Assembly: GCA_963837945.1 (NCBI GenBank)
Contig: CAWIQD010000002.1
Location: forward strand, 124,001-188,000
Source: CAVUBL01 sp963837945
GTDB lineage: Bacteria > Acidobacteriota > Thermoanaerobaculia > Multivoradales > DATKCC01
Reading direction: 5' to 3'
DNA: 64,000 nucleotides
Below, in pieces: positions 34,865 to 44,589 of this stretch. A model generated the notes under the pieces. The model was given only the letters and a program-made list of their open reading frames with translations, was not told the DNA's origin and searched no databases. Numbering within the stretch: the stretch's first letter is position 1; each line of letters starts with the position of its first letter. Made by a program: the position numbers and the translations under genes.

Positions 34865-37789
34865 TCACGCGGTCTCGAGCGGCCCGGCCATCGTGTCGAG
34901 GAGGGGCTCGCCGACCGCCTTGCCGAGGGCCTCGCGGGCCCGGTCGCGCAGGACTGCCAGGGCGCGGAAGCCTTCGGTCTCCGCGGGCGGCGCGAGGGGC
35001 TCGAGCACGCGGACGTCGATCCTGCCGGGGCGCGGCAGGCGGGCCTCGCCGGGGAGCACCCGGCGCGTGCCTGCGAGGGCGATCGGCACGACCGGAAGGC
35101 GGTGCTCGGCCGCCAGCCGGAAGGCCCCGAGGTGGAAGGGCAGGAGGCCCGCTCCGGCGACGAAGGTGCTCTCCGGGAAGACGTGGAGCGGGTCGCCGCC
35201 GCCGGCGAGCACCTCGGAGGCCGCCTCCATGGCCCCCAGCCGGGAGCCGGCGCTGGCGCGGTCGACGGCGACGCCGCCCAGGCGGCGGACCACGGCGCCG
35301 ACCAGCGGCCAGGCGAAGAGCTCTCGCTTGGGGGTGAAGACGAGCGGGCGGCCGAAGGCGGCGAGGAGCACCAGGGCGTCGAGGTAGCTCGCGTGGTTGC
35401 TCACCGCCACGAACGGTCCCGGCGGCAGGCTGCCCGTGACGCGCGGCATGAGACCGGTCAACCGTCCGGCCAGGCGGAGGGCGCGGTGGAGGATCGCCCA
35501 GGCGGAGCGCCGCGTGCGACCGGCCGCGACGACCAGGGCGACCGCCGGCACGAGGACCGCGACCGCGAGCACCAGCGCATAGATCCCGTAGGCCCGTCGG
35601 ACGATCGCGGCGCCGGCCCGCCCGGCCCGCCCCGCCAGCTCGCGGGCGGCGAGCCCGGCGACCACGCGCCGCGTGCCCTGGCGCTCGGGAGGCGTCAGCG
35701 TCCCCGCGAGGAGCCGTTCCCGGCTCTCGCGGCGGCGGAGCTTGCCGCTCGAGGTCTTGGGCAGCGTCCCGGGAGCCACCAGCTCCACCCGGTCGGCGGG
35801 CGTGCCGACCACGGCGGCGACCGCCTCGGTGATGCGGCGGGCGAGCTCGGCGTGGCCCGCCGCCGGCTCGCGGGTCTCGGCCACCACCACGATCGCCTCG
35901 CCACGCGACGGATCGCGGACGTCGAAGGCGACCACGCACCCCTTCCTGACCCCCGCGACGCCGGCCGCGGCCCGCTCGATGTCCTGGGGGTGGTACTTCC
36001 TTCCCCCCTTGATCACCAGGTCCTTGCTCCGGCCGGTCAGGTAGAGCTCGCCGTCGGCGACGTAGCCGAGGTCCCCGGTGTCGATCCAGCCGTCGTGGCG
36101 GACGGCCGCGGTCGCCTCGGGGTTGCCGAAGTACCCCTGCATGGCGCTCGGGCCGCGGAACAGGACCCGCCCCTCGTGGCGCTCGGGCACCTCGCGCCGC
36201 GCCGCGCCTTCCGCCTCGACCACCCGGACCTCGCAGTTGTCGAGGGGCACGCCGCACGAGACGAAGGTGAGCGACGGCGTCTCGCCCGCCGGGCTCGCCG
36301 GCACCGCGTGGCGCTCGCGCTGGAAGGCGTCGCGCTCCACCCGGTCGTAGCGCGGGCCGCGGCCGACCGGCGGCAGGGTGAGGGCGACCGAGTTCTCGGC
36401 CAGGCCGTAGGCCACGTGCATCGCCTCGCGGCGGAAGCCGTAGCGGCCGAAGCGGCCCGCGAACCGCTCGATCGTCTCCGGCCAGACCGGCTCGGAGCCG
36501 TTCATGGCGTAGCGCCAGGAGGACAGATCCAGGCCCTCCACGTCCTCGTCGCGCACCTTCCGGCAGCAGAGCTCGAAGCCGAAGTTCGGGCAGGCGGAGA
36601 GCGTGCCCCGGTAGTGGTGGAACGCCCACAGCCAGCGCGCCGGGCGGGACAGGAACTGGAGCGGCGAGAGCACGACCATGGGCAAGCCGTAGACGAAGGG
36701 CGTCAGCCAGGCGCCGATCAACCCCATGTCGTGGTAGAGGGGTAGCCAGGAGACCACGACGTCGTCGGGCACCAACTCCACCGCCCGGCCAATGGCGCCG
36801 ATGTTGGCGAGCAGGTTGGCGTGGGCAAGGGCGACGCCCTTGGGATCGGCGGTCGAGCCCGAGGTGTACTGGATGAGGGCGAGGTCCTCCGGCTCGACCC
36901 GGGCGGCCCCCGCCGCCACGCCGGCGCCCGCGGCCTCGAGACGCGCGACGGAGCCCACCCGGATCCGGCCCACCCCCGAGGCCCGGCCCGCGCGGTCCGC
37001 CAGTCCCGCCAGCCGCCGGGCGACCGGCAGCAGGCGCTCGTCGGTCACCAGCGCGGTGGTGCCGGCGTCGGTCAGGATCCGGGCGTGACGCTCGAGGTAG
37101 GCGGCGAGCTGATCGAGCCGCGCCGGCGGGTAGATGGGCACCGGCACCCCGCCCGCCGCGAGAACGCCCAGGAAGGCCGGGAAGAAGTCGAGGCCGGTGG
37201 GCAGGACGAGGCAGACGCGGTCGCCCGGCGCGACGGGCCGGCCGGCCGCACCGCCGGCCGCAGCCACCAGGGCGGCGGCCACCGCTCGCGCGCGGCGCCA
37301 GAGGTCACCGAAGGTGAGCGTCGTCGCCGAGAGGTCGTCCGCCAGGAGGTGGATGCCGACCTCTTGCGCATTCTGCTCGGCCCGCAAGCGCGCCAGGTCG
37401 AGGAGCGTCCGCGCGCCTTCCGGCGGCCCCCAGGAGGCGGCCGCCGCCTGCGGGCCCTCGCGGACTCTCTCCGGAGAGAACCCGGGGCGCACCGCGGCGC
37501 GCTCCCTGCCGCCGGAGAGGACCGCCGCGACCGCCGCGGCCAGATCGCCCGGCGTGTGGCCCTCGGCGACCAGATCGTCGGGCAGGACGATCCCGAAGGC
37601 CTCCTCCAGCCGCGTCAGGAGCTCGACCCGCTCGAGGCTCCCCAGGCCGAGGTCGCGCTCGAGGTCCGAGCCGCGCCGGACCGGCACCGCGCGCCCGCCC
37701 GTCTCGGCCAGCAGCGTCTCGACGGCGGCGAGCACCGCCGGAGCCGGGTCGGGAACGATCGCTGCGGGATCCGGAGGCGGCGTCATCAC
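34865..37789 (-). CDS. ACP-acyl-AMP ligase-acyltransferase fusion
   Basis: The 974-aa protein joins three enzymes. Residues 15-90 are an acyl carrier protein with the phosphopantetheine serine S51 in DLGLGSLERVEL. Residues 120-700 are an AMP-forming ligase with LIQYTSGSTADPKGVALAH and YLTGRSKDLVIKGGRKYHPQDIE, of the fatty acyl-AMP ligase kind. After two membrane helices (about 745-775), residues 790-960 are a PlsC acyltransferase with NHASYLD and FPEST. It could activate a fatty acid, hold it on its own ACP and pass it to a lipid acceptor. It is the last gene of a nine-gene run. Confidence 0.9.
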   Translation of the reverse strand: MMTPPPDPAAIVPDPAPAVLAAVETLLAETGGRAVPVRRGSDLERDLGLGSLERVELLTRLEEAFGIVLPDDLVAEGHTPGDLAAAVAAVLSGGRERAAVRPGFSPERVREGPQAAAASWGPPEGARTLLDLARLRAEQNAQEVGIHLLADDLSATTLTFGDLWRRARAVAAALVAAAGGAAGRPVAPGDRVCLVLPTGLDFFPAFLGVLAAGGVPVPIYPPARLDQLAAYLERHARILTDAGTTALVTDERLLPVARRLAGLADRAGRASGVGRIRVGSVARLEAAGAGVAAGAARVEPEDLALIQYTSGSTADPKGVALAHANLLANIGAIGRAVELVPDDVVVSWLPLYHDMGLIGAWLTPFVYGLPMVVLSPLQFLSRPARWLWAFHHYRGTLSACPNFGFELCCRKVRDEDVEGLDLSSWRYAMNGSEPVWPETIERFAGRFGRYGFRREAMHVAYGLAENSVALTLPPVGRGPRYDRVERDAFQRERHAVPASPAGETPSLTFVSCGVPLDNCEVRVVEAEGAARREVPERHEGRVLFRGPSAMQGYFGNPEATAAVRHDGWIDTGDLGYVADGELYLTGRSKDLVIKGGRKYHPQDIERAAAGVAGVRKGCVVAFDVRDPSRGEAIVVVAETREPAAGHAELARRITEAVAAVVGTPADRVELVAPGTLPKTSSGKLRRRESRERLLAGTLTPPERQGTRRVVAGLAARELAGRAGRAGAAIVRRAYGIYALVLAVAVLVPAVALVVAAGRTRRSAWAILHRALRLAGRLTGLMPRVTGSLPPGPFVAVSNHASYLDALVLLAAFGRPLVFTPKRELFAWPLVGAVVRRLGGVAVDRASAGSRLGAMEAASEVLAGGGDPLHVFPESTFVAGAGLLPFHLGAFRLAAEHRLPVVPIALAGTRRVLPGEARLPRPGRIDVRVLEPLAPPAETEGFRALAVLRDRAREALGKAVGEPLLDTMAGPLETA

Positions 37790-37850
37790 GGTCTGTCGGG
37801 GCCTCCTTCGAAGCCCGGTCGGCTCGAGCCGGGAGGTGGACCCGGACCGG

Positions 37851-38456
37851 TCAGAGTGGCGGGTTCGCCAGCTCCTCGTCCGCCTCGAGGCCCATCCGAC
37901 GCAACAGGTTCTGGAGGATCCGCGCGGTCAGCCCCCAGATCCGGCGCCGGCCGACGTGGTAGATCCGGAGCGTCCGCTGGACCCCGTTCAAGGTCACCGC
38001 GCGGTCCTCGACCAGCTGCGGATTGACCAGGGCGGACAGGGGCAGGCGGAAGACGTCGGCGATCTCGGCCTCGTTGACCCGGGGCTCGAAGCCCTGGGGG
38101 ATCGCCCCGACGCAGGGCACGATCCGGAAGCCGGTCGGCGTGTCGGCCTGGTCGAGCTCGCCCAGCCGGAGCACCTCGGCCGGCTCGAGACCGACCTCCT
38201 CCTGCGCTTCGCGCAGCGCCGCCTCCCACATGTCCTCGCCGAGCTCGCGGCCACCGCCCGGGAAGGCGATCTGGCTCTTGTGGTGAGGCAGGTCGGGGGA
38301 GCGCTCGGTGAGCAGGGTCCAGATCTCTCGCGCCTCGACGAAGAGCGGCACGAGGACCGCGGCCTCCCGCCCCTCCCCCGCCGGCAGCCGAACGGGCGGC
38401 GGGCTGCCGAGCCGGCGCCGGATCTCCTCGATCCAGCTCTCGGACGGCTCGCTCAC
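37851..38456 (-). CDS. NUDIX hydrolase, CoA pyrophosphatase-like
   Basis: The 201-aa protein has the NUDIX box GGGRELGEDMWEAALREAQEEVGLEP (about residues 75-100), preceded by HHKSQIAFPGG. That is the CoA-pyrophosphatase (NudL/Nudt7) signature, so CoA or acyl-CoA is the likely substrate. The GTG start overlaps the stop of the membrane-protein gene (GTGA), showing coupling. Sitting just before the acyl-ligase fusion, it may adjust CoA pools. The gap to the fusion's ATG is 61 bases. Confidence 0.9.
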   Translation of the reverse strand: MSEPSESWIEEIRRRLGSPPPVRLPAGEGREAAVLVPLFVEAREIWTLLTERSPDLPHHKSQIAFPGGGRELGEDMWEAALREAQEEVGLEPAEVLRLGELDQADTPTGFRIVPCVGAIPQGFEPRVNEAEIADVFRLPLSALVNPQLVEDRAVTLNGVQRTLRIYHVGRRRIWGLTARILQNLLRRMGLEADEELANPPL

Positions 38457-40300
38457 GGGGTCACCGGGCCGTTGTAGAGCGGCACGAGATCGAAATCGAG
38501 CGGCTTGCCGCTCGAGGTCTCCGGGGCCGTCACCACCAGATGGTAGAGGTACTCGTCGCCCCGGGTCCACCACATCGGGTGGCGCCGGTCGGGCTCCCCG
38601 AGCTCGAGAACGAAGCGCACGCCGCCGTCGGGGGTGAGCACGGTCGGCCCCGGCTCGGCACCGGTCATCGCGATCTGGGTCGGGGCGCCGGGACCGAAGT
38701 CGAGGCGGAGGGAAGGCAGGGGTACGGCGCTTGCGAGGAGGAGCTCTCCGGGCTCGCCGGGGTCGACCCGCAGCCGGCCGCGCGTGCCCTCGGTCACCCC
38801 CGCGGAGAGGAGGCGGACCCAGAGGACCCCCTGTTGCGCGTCGCGCACGCCGGGCAGGGTCTGTTGGGTCGACTCCTCGGGCAGGATCCTCCGCGCCACT
38901 TCGGAGACCGGCACCCGGTCGGCCGGCTCCGCGGCGACCAGGCTGCGCGGGGCGAGCCAGAGCGGGTAGAGGTAGAGGCCCGAGAGGGCGACGACCACGA
39001 GCACCCAGGCCGGCCGGACCGGCCGCGCGGCGAGGAACCAGAGCGCCGGGTAGAGGGGCAGGAAGAAGGCGTTGCCCAGCGTGCGGCCGCCCGCGTCGAG
39101 CCCGGCGCCGGCGAGGTCGAACGGCCACACCAGGACGACCGCCACGAGCGCCAGAAGTATCGCTGCCACCGCCGCGCCGCGGCCCCGTTCTGCGCGGAAG
39201 GCGACGAACCCGAGGACCAGCGGCAGGAAGTAGGGCAGCAGACCGAGGTGGCGGCCGACGGCGAGGAAGAGAACGTCCCAGGCCCAGAGGCGCCAGGAGA
39301 CGGCCGCGTGGAGCTCACCCCCGGGCAGCCAGGCGGCGAGGCCCCGCGGCGCCTCGTCCGCCGGCCAGCCGGAGACCGGGATGTCCACCGCCGGGAACCC
39401 CGTGGCGGGGGTGAAGAGGCGCCCCCCGCGGTCCCACGGCACCCAGGAGCCGCCGGCCTGGTGGCCGAGGAGGCCGAAGATGGCCAGCACGGCGACGGCT
39501 GCGACGATCACCGCCACGCCGCTTTGCCGACGCCGCCCGCGGGGCGCCGCGGCGACGAGGGGCACGGCGAGCAGGAGGTAGAGCGGGTGGAATGCCGCCG
39601 CCACCGCCAGCAGCCCGCCCACCACCACCCAGCGCAGCGGCGAGCGGCCGCTCTCCTCGCCCGGGAGCGTGCCCGCGAAGATCTCGGTGAACCGGCGCGC
39701 CGGCGGCCCTTCCCCGCGGTAGGCGAGGGCGAAGGCGGCGACCACCGCCGCCAGGGCGAAGAGGGACGGCTGGACCCAGAAGGTGAAGGCGAAGGCGACC
39801 GACGCGAACACGAAGGCCGCGACCCAGAGCGGAGCCGTCGGGCCCATGCGGCGCTCGAGGGTCGAAGCGGCGGCGATCGCGGCCAGGGCCAGGAAGAGGG
39901 CGTTGGCGGTCACCGGCCCGTGCACCGGCGCCAGCCGCACGAAGGGAGCGAGGGCGAGGGCGTAGGGAACCGGCGTGCCGAAGGCGATGTGCGCGCCCCG
40001 GTCGAGGCTCCGCAGCACCAGCTCGGGCGGCGAGCCCTGCCAGGCGGTGGCGAAGCGGTCGTAGTCCTCCCGGGAGTAGGAGAGGTCGAGGTCGTGGGCC
40101 ACGCTCGCGGCCTGCATGACGTAGGTGGCGCCGTCGCCCAGGAGCGCCCGCCGGGCGGCGGGCGGACCGAGGGTCACGGCCCCCGCCACGAGCGCCGCGA
40201 GCAAGAGCAGGAGCACGGCCCACGACCCACGGCGCGCCCCCAGGCTGCCCACGCCGGCGCTCGGCAGCCGGACCCCTCGGCGCTCCGGGCTCAGGGCCAT
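38453..40300 (-). CDS. Polytopic membrane protein, glycosyltransferase-like
   Basis: The 615-aa protein has about ten predicted membrane helices between residues 25 and 440 and a C-terminal soluble domain of about 170 residues. The order is one N-terminal helix, an exposed loop with a D/R-rich segment (SREDYDRFATAWQGSPPELVLRS), then a run of helices. This resembles the GT-C-type lipid-linked sugar transferases, but I cannot see a diagnostic DD or DE motif. Overlaps of 10 bases with the GT4 gene upstream and 4 bases with the NUDIX gene show a common transcript. Confidence 0.7.
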   Translation of the reverse strand: MALSPERRGVRLPSAGVGSLGARRGSWAVLLLLLAALVAGAVTLGPPAARRALLGDGATYVMQAASVAHDLDLSYSREDYDRFATAWQGSPPELVLRSLDRGAHIAFGTPVPYALALAPFVRLAPVHGPVTANALFLALAAIAAASTLERRMGPTAPLWVAAFVFASVAFAFTFWVQPSLFALAAVVAAFALAYRGEGPPARRFTEIFAGTLPGEESGRSPLRWVVVGGLLAVAAAFHPLYLLLAVPLVAAAPRGRRRQSGVAVIVAAVAVLAIFGLLGHQAGGSWVPWDRGGRLFTPATGFPAVDIPVSGWPADEAPRGLAAWLPGGELHAAVSWRLWAWDVLFLAVGRHLGLLPYFLPLVLGFVAFRAERGRGAAVAAILLALVAVVLVWPFDLAGAGLDAGGRTLGNAFFLPLYPALWFLAARPVRPAWVLVVVALSGLYLYPLWLAPRSLVAAEPADRVPVSEVARRILPEESTQQTLPGVRDAQQGVLWVRLLSAGVTEGTRGRLRVDPGEPGELLLASAVPLPSLRLDFGPGAPTQIAMTGAEPGPTVLTPDGGVRFVLELGEPDRRHPMWWTRGDEYLYHLVVTAPETSSGKPLDFDLVPLYNGPVTP

Positions 40301-41949
40301 CCGAGCTCCCCCTGCCACCGGAGGACCGCGCCGTCCAGGAAGGGATCGCCCAGGGGAAAGCCACCGAGGACCTGGGGCACCAGGCGGAGGGTCGCCGGCC
40401 CCGGAGGCCGCCGCAGCTCGAGCCCGACGGTCCAGCTCTCGCCGGGCTCCAAGTCCCGGGGCAGGGCCGACCAGGGCCGGCCGGCGAGGAGATCCCCCGC
40501 GGGCGTCAGGAGCTCGGCCTGGAGGGCGACCCCGCCCGGGCCCCGGTGCGCCGCCAGCCAGCGCGCCGCGCCGGTGTTCGTCAGGGTCACGTCGAGCCGC
40601 CGGCGCTCGCCCGCGGCCCACGGCGTCCCAGCCTCCAGGCCGGCGACCTCGATCCTCCCCGGCAGCTCCTCCCAGACGCGGCTGGTCGGAGGGGGCGGCT
40701 CTGGTGGGCGTTCCGCGGGCGGCGGCGCCTCGGCCCACTCCCGGCAGGCCCGGGCGACGGCGGCGGCGGCGGCGGCGGGATCGTGGTTGCGGCGGACGTG
40801 CTCGCGCGCCGCGCACCCCATGGCGGCCAGGCGCTCTGGAGCGGCGAGCAGCTCGGCCAGCCGGGCGGCCAGGGCCGGCACCTCGTCGTCGCCGAGCGGC
40901 ACCTTGATCACTCCGTCGTCGGGAAGCTCCGCGAACTGCGCGAAGTCCGAGACGATCGCCGGCCGGCCGGCCGCGAGCACCCGCAGGAGCGAGGCCGAGG
41001 TCTCCCCCGCGGTCGGATAGCGCAGGTTGAGCGCCAGGTCCGAGGCGGCGATCGCGGCGCCGAGCTCGTCGAAGGGCACGAAGCCGGTCTCGTGGACCCG
41101 CTCGGCCACCCCGAGCTCGCGGGCCAGGGCCCCGACCTCGCCGCCGGCGCCGACCGCGGACCCCTCGCCCACCACCAGGAGGTGGACCCCGGAGAGCCCC
41201 TGCCCTGCCAGCCGGGCGAGCGCTTCGACCACCCGGGCGGTGCGTTTGATCGGGGTCTGGAAGCCGAAGGTGCCGAGCACCAGCGCGTCCTCGGGCAGAC
41301 CGCGGCGACGGCGGAACGCGAGGCCCGCGGCGCGGTCGGCGGCGGCCGGGAGGGGCACTCCCATCGGCACCACCGCGACCCGCACGTCGGGCTCCTCCCG
41401 GCCGAGCCGCTCGGCCGCCCAGCGGTTGTGGACCAGGATGCCGCGCTGGCGCCGGACGAGCCGCCGGTGGACGGGGAGCTCGAAGAGGGCGGCCCCCATC
41501 TCGGCCCCCCACTCGGTGGGTGCCGCCACCGCCTCGCCGATCCACCCGTGGTCGGCCGCCAGTCGGGCCCGGTAGGCCGCGAAGTCGCGCTCGCCCAGCG
41601 TCTCCTCGGACACCAGGTGGTGGAGCACCAGGTCGTGGAGAGTGAGCACTCCCGGGCGCTCGAGGGCCATCGCCTCGACCGCCGAGTGGAAGCGGTTGTT
41701 GCCCATCTGGTAGAGGGCCAGGCGGCCGCTTCTCCGCCAGCCGCCGGCGGGGCGGGCCTCGGCCGCCGGGACGACGGCGAAGCGACGGGCGACCTCCGGG
41801 TCCACCGGCTGGCCGGGCAGGCCGAGGACCCGCAGGTCGGCCCGGTCGGCCAGGTGGGGCAGCAGGTCGAGAGCGTAGTCCGCGATGCCCGAGCGCACCG
41901 GCGGCAGGGGCGAGACGAAGTCGAGAGCCAGCTCCGACCCGGGGGCCAC
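40291..41949 (-). CDS. GT4-family glycosyltransferase with C-terminal beta domain
   Basis: The 552-aa protein has the GT-B fold. An N-terminal half (PPVRSGIADYALDLLPHL, typical of GT4) runs to residue 210. A nucleotide-sugar-binding half holds LGTFGFQTPIKRTARVVEAL, LLVVGEGSAVG and ASDLALNLRYPTAGETSASLLRVLAAGRPAIVSDFAQFAEL. Residues 440-552 form an extra beta-rich domain. It transfers a sugar to a lipid or glycan acceptor. The GTG start lies 9 bases after the prfB stop codon. Confidence 0.87.
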   Translation of the reverse strand: MAPGSELALDFVSPLPPVRSGIADYALDLLPHLADRADLRVLGLPGQPVDPEVARRFAVVPAAEARPAGGWRRSGRLALYQMGNNRFHSAVEAMALERPGVLTLHDLVLHHLVSEETLGERDFAAYRARLAADHGWIGEAVAAPTEWGAEMGAALFELPVHRRLVRRQRGILVHNRWAAERLGREEPDVRVAVVPMGVPLPAAADRAAGLAFRRRRGLPEDALVLGTFGFQTPIKRTARVVEALARLAGQGLSGVHLLVVGEGSAVGAGGEVGALARELGVAERVHETGFVPFDELGAAIAASDLALNLRYPTAGETSASLLRVLAAGRPAIVSDFAQFAELPDDGVIKVPLGDDEVPALAARLAELLAAPERLAAMGCAAREHVRRNHDPAAAAAAVARACREWAEAPPPAERPPEPPPPTSRVWEELPGRIEVAGLEAGTPWAAGERRRLDVTLTNTGAARWLAAHRGPGGVALQAELLTPAGDLLAGRPWSALPRDLEPGESWTVGLELRRPPGPATLRLVPQVLGGFPLGDPFLDGAVLRWQGELGWP

Positions 41950-41958
41950 GAGGCAGGG

Positions 41959-43090
41959 CTACGCGGGCTGCGCGGCGCCGGCGGCGGCCCGGGCGCCTTC
42001 GCCCATCCGCGTCCGCAGCCAGGCTTCGATGAACGGTTGCAGCTCGCCGTCGAGCACGCTGTCGGCGTCGCCGCGTTCGAACCCGGTGCGGTGGTCCTTG
42101 ACCATGCGGTAGGGGTGGAGGACGTAGCTCCGGATCTGGCTGCCCCAGGCGCTGTCCGCCTTCTCGCCTTCGCGGATCGCCTGTTCCTCCTCGCGCTTCC
42201 TCATCTCGCGGTCGTAGAGCCGGGCCCGCAGCAGCTTCATGGCGGTCGAGCGGTTCTTGATCTGGCTCCGCTCGTTCTGGCAGGAGACCACGATGTTGGT
42301 CGGCAGGTGGGTGATCCGCACCGCCGACTCGGTCTTGTTGACGTGCTGGCCGCCGGCGCCCGAGGAGCGGTAGGTGTCGATGCGCAGGTCCTTGTCGTCG
42401 ATCTCGATCTGGATGTCGTCGTCGACCTCGGGGTAGACGTCGACCGACGCGAACGAGGTGTGGCGCCGGCTCTGGGCGTCGTAGGGGCTGATCCGGACCA
42501 GGCGGTGGACGCCGGCCTCGGACTTGAGATAGCCGTAGGCATAGGCTCCGCGCACCGCCAGGGTGGCGCTCTTGAGCCCCGCCTCCTCACCTTCCTGGCG
42601 ATCGAGGAGCTCGACGTCGAAGCCCTGTTGCTCGGCGTAGCGCAGGTACATGCGCAGGAGCATCTCCGCCCAGTCCTGGGACTCGGTGCCGCCGGCGCCG
42701 GGATGGATCGCCATCAGGGCGTTCTTGTCGTCGTCGGCGCCCGAGAGCATGAGCTGAAGCTCGAGCCGGTCGAGGTCCTTCTCGAGGGAGTCGAGGAACT
42801 GGTGGACCTCGGCGTCGGCCTCGCCTTCGCTCACCAGGTCGCGCCAGGCCTCGAGATCGCCCGCCTGCTCGCGCAGGCGATCGAGCACCGCGACCTGGCG
42901 CTCCAAGCCGCGGCGCCGCTGCAGGATCGGCGCGCTCGCGGCCGGCTCGTCCCAGAAACCGGGCGCCGCCATCTCGCGGTCGATCGCCGCGAGGTCCGCC
43001 TCCAGGCCGGCCTCCTCAAAGATACCTCCGGAGGTGGGCGAGCTGTTCTTCGAGACGGTCGATTCTCTGGTGGATCTCTGGGCCGATCAT
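41959..43090 (-). CDS. prfB: Peptide chain release factor 2, programmed +1 frameshift
   Basis: The first 24 codons (ATG at 43090; MIGPEIHQRIDRLEEQL) end at an in-frame TGA (43018-43016). The +1 frame then continues EEAGLEADLAAIDREMAAPGFWDEP to the stop at 41959. The product is about 376 aa. It carries the GGQ motif (SSGAGGQHVNKTES) that hydrolyses peptidyl-tRNA, and SPYDAQSRRHTSF in the region that reads UGA/UAA (E. coli has SPF). The ATG overlaps the lnt stop (ATGA). Confidence 0.93.
43014..43028 (-). promoter_or_regulatory. prfB autoregulatory frameshift site
   Basis: On the minus strand GGAGGTATCTTTGAGG contains a Shine-Dalgarno-like GGAGGT three bases before the slippery CTT and the stop TGA. 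This is the arrangement by which low RF2 stalls ribosomes at UGA and shifts them +1. The TGA is followed by G rather than the usual C. Confidence 0.9.
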
Positions 43091-44589
43091 AGGGTTCTCC
43101 TGCGGGCGAAGACTATAGCAAAGCCGGCCAGCAGAGCGGCCCCCACCGGCACCGCCCAGGGCCGGCGCACGAAGGGCGAGAGGTCGCGCCGCCCGCCGAT
43201 CCGGGCGGCGAGGACGCCCTCCTCGCCGACCCCGAGGAGCCGCCGCACGGAGCCGTCCGGAGCGATCACTCCCGAGACCCCGGTGATCGCCGCTCGCACG
43301 AGCGGGCGCCGGGTCTCCGCGGCCCGCCAGCGCGCCGCCCGGAAGTGCTGCCAGGGGGCCGACGTGTCCCCGTACCAGGCGTCGTTGGTGATCGTGACCA
43401 GAGCGGTCGCGCCCGCCCGGACGAGCTCGGCGACCTCGCCCGGGAAGGTGACCTCGAAGCAGATCGCCATCCCCAGCCGGTTGCCCGCCCACGGCAGGAG
43501 CGTGACGCGGTCGGCCGCCGAGTAGTCGCCGGCGCTCCGCGCCAGCCGGTCGAGGAAGGAGAAGACGCCCTTGAGCGGCACGTACTCCCCGAACGGCACC
43601 AGGTGGCGCTTGTCGTAGCGCGCCACGACGCCTTCCGGGCCGACCAGGTAGGCGGAGTTGAAGTAGCGCCCGTCGGCCGCCCGGCTGGTCGAGTTGAGCA
43701 GCACCGGGCAGCCGCGCGCCGCGAGCTCCTCGACGTCCCGGCGGAAGAGCGGATCGCGCTCGAGCTCGTACGGCCAGGCGGCGCTCTCGGGCCAGACGAG
43801 GAGCGCTCCCGGCCGGTCGCAGGCCCGGCGAGAGAGCGCGAACAGGCGCTCGGTGTCGTCGCTCGTCACCTGCGGGTCGTAGGTCACCTGGTTGTAGATC
43901 GCCGGCTGGACCACCCTGACCGGCACGCCCGGCGCGGCTTCGGCTCCGGCGCGCGGCACCGCCCAGCGGCCGGCGAGCGGCAGCAGGAGGAGCGGCACCA
44001 GGAGCCAGCCCGCCGGTCGCCAGCTGCGCACCGCGACCGCCCGCGCCACCGCGCCGTTGGCGAGCACCACGAGAAAGGAGACGCCCCACGCCCCGATCCA
44101 CGCCGCGAGCGGCAGGGCGCCGGCGACCTCGGTCCAGGCGTAGCCCGCGAGGTTCCAGGGAAAGCCGGAGAAGAGCCACCCCCGGAGCCACTCGAGGGCC
44201 ACCCAGAGGGCCGGCAGGCCCGCCAGGGCGACGAGCCCGGCGCGGCGCCAGAGCGGCGCCCCGAGAGCCGCGAAGAGCGCGGTGTAGAGGCCCAGGTAGA
44301 GGGCCAGGGCCAGGAGCAGGACCCCCGCCAGCCAGGGGGCGAGGCCGCCGTAGGTGCCGAGCGTCGGCACGATCCACGGGATCGAGATCAGCCAGAAGGC
44401 GGTGCCGTGGAGCCAGCCGAGGCCGAAGGCGGAGCGGCTCCGGCGGCCGGAGAGGAGGAGCAGGAGCGGCGCGAGCGAGACCCAGGGCGCGAGCAGCTGC
44501 GGATGGACGCCGAAGGCCGTCGCCCAGAGCGCTCCGGCGGCCGGCGCCAGCACCCAGGGCAGCGCCCGGGCCACCCTGGTGTCGGTCAC
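43087..44589 (-). CDS. lnt: Apolipoprotein N-acyltransferase
   Basis: The 500-aa protein has about six N-terminal membrane helices and a periplasmic nitrilase-fold domain. The catalytic triad is visible: glutamate in LVWPESAAWP, lysine in ARYDKRHLVPFGEYVP and cysteine in GMAICFEVTFP. It adds the third acyl chain to lipoproteins in the inner membrane, as in diderm bacteria. The GTG start overlaps the SPOR gene stop (GTGA) and its own stop overlaps the prfB ATG. Confidence 0.93.
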   Translation of the reverse strand: MTDTRVARALPWVLAPAAGALWATAFGVHPQLLAPWVSLAPLLLLLSGRRSRSAFGLGWLHGTAFWLISIPWIVPTLGTYGGLAPWLAGVLLLALALYLGLYTALFAALGAPLWRRAGLVALAGLPALWVALEWLRGWLFSGFPWNLAGYAWTEVAGALPLAAWIGAWGVSFLVVLANGAVARAVAVRSWRPAGWLLVPLLLLPLAGRWAVPRAGAEAAPGVPVRVVQPAIYNQVTYDPQVTSDDTERLFALSRRACDRPGALLVWPESAAWPYELERDPLFRRDVEELAARGCPVLLNSTSRAADGRYFNSAYLVGPEGVVARYDKRHLVPFGEYVPLKGVFSFLDRLARSAGDYSAADRVTLLPWAGNRLGMAICFEVTFPGEVAELVRAGATALVTITNDAWYGDTSAPWQHFRAARWRAAETRRPLVRAAITGVSGVIAPDGSVRRLLGVGEEGVLAARIGGRRDLSPFVRRPWAVPVGAALLAGFAIVFARRRTL

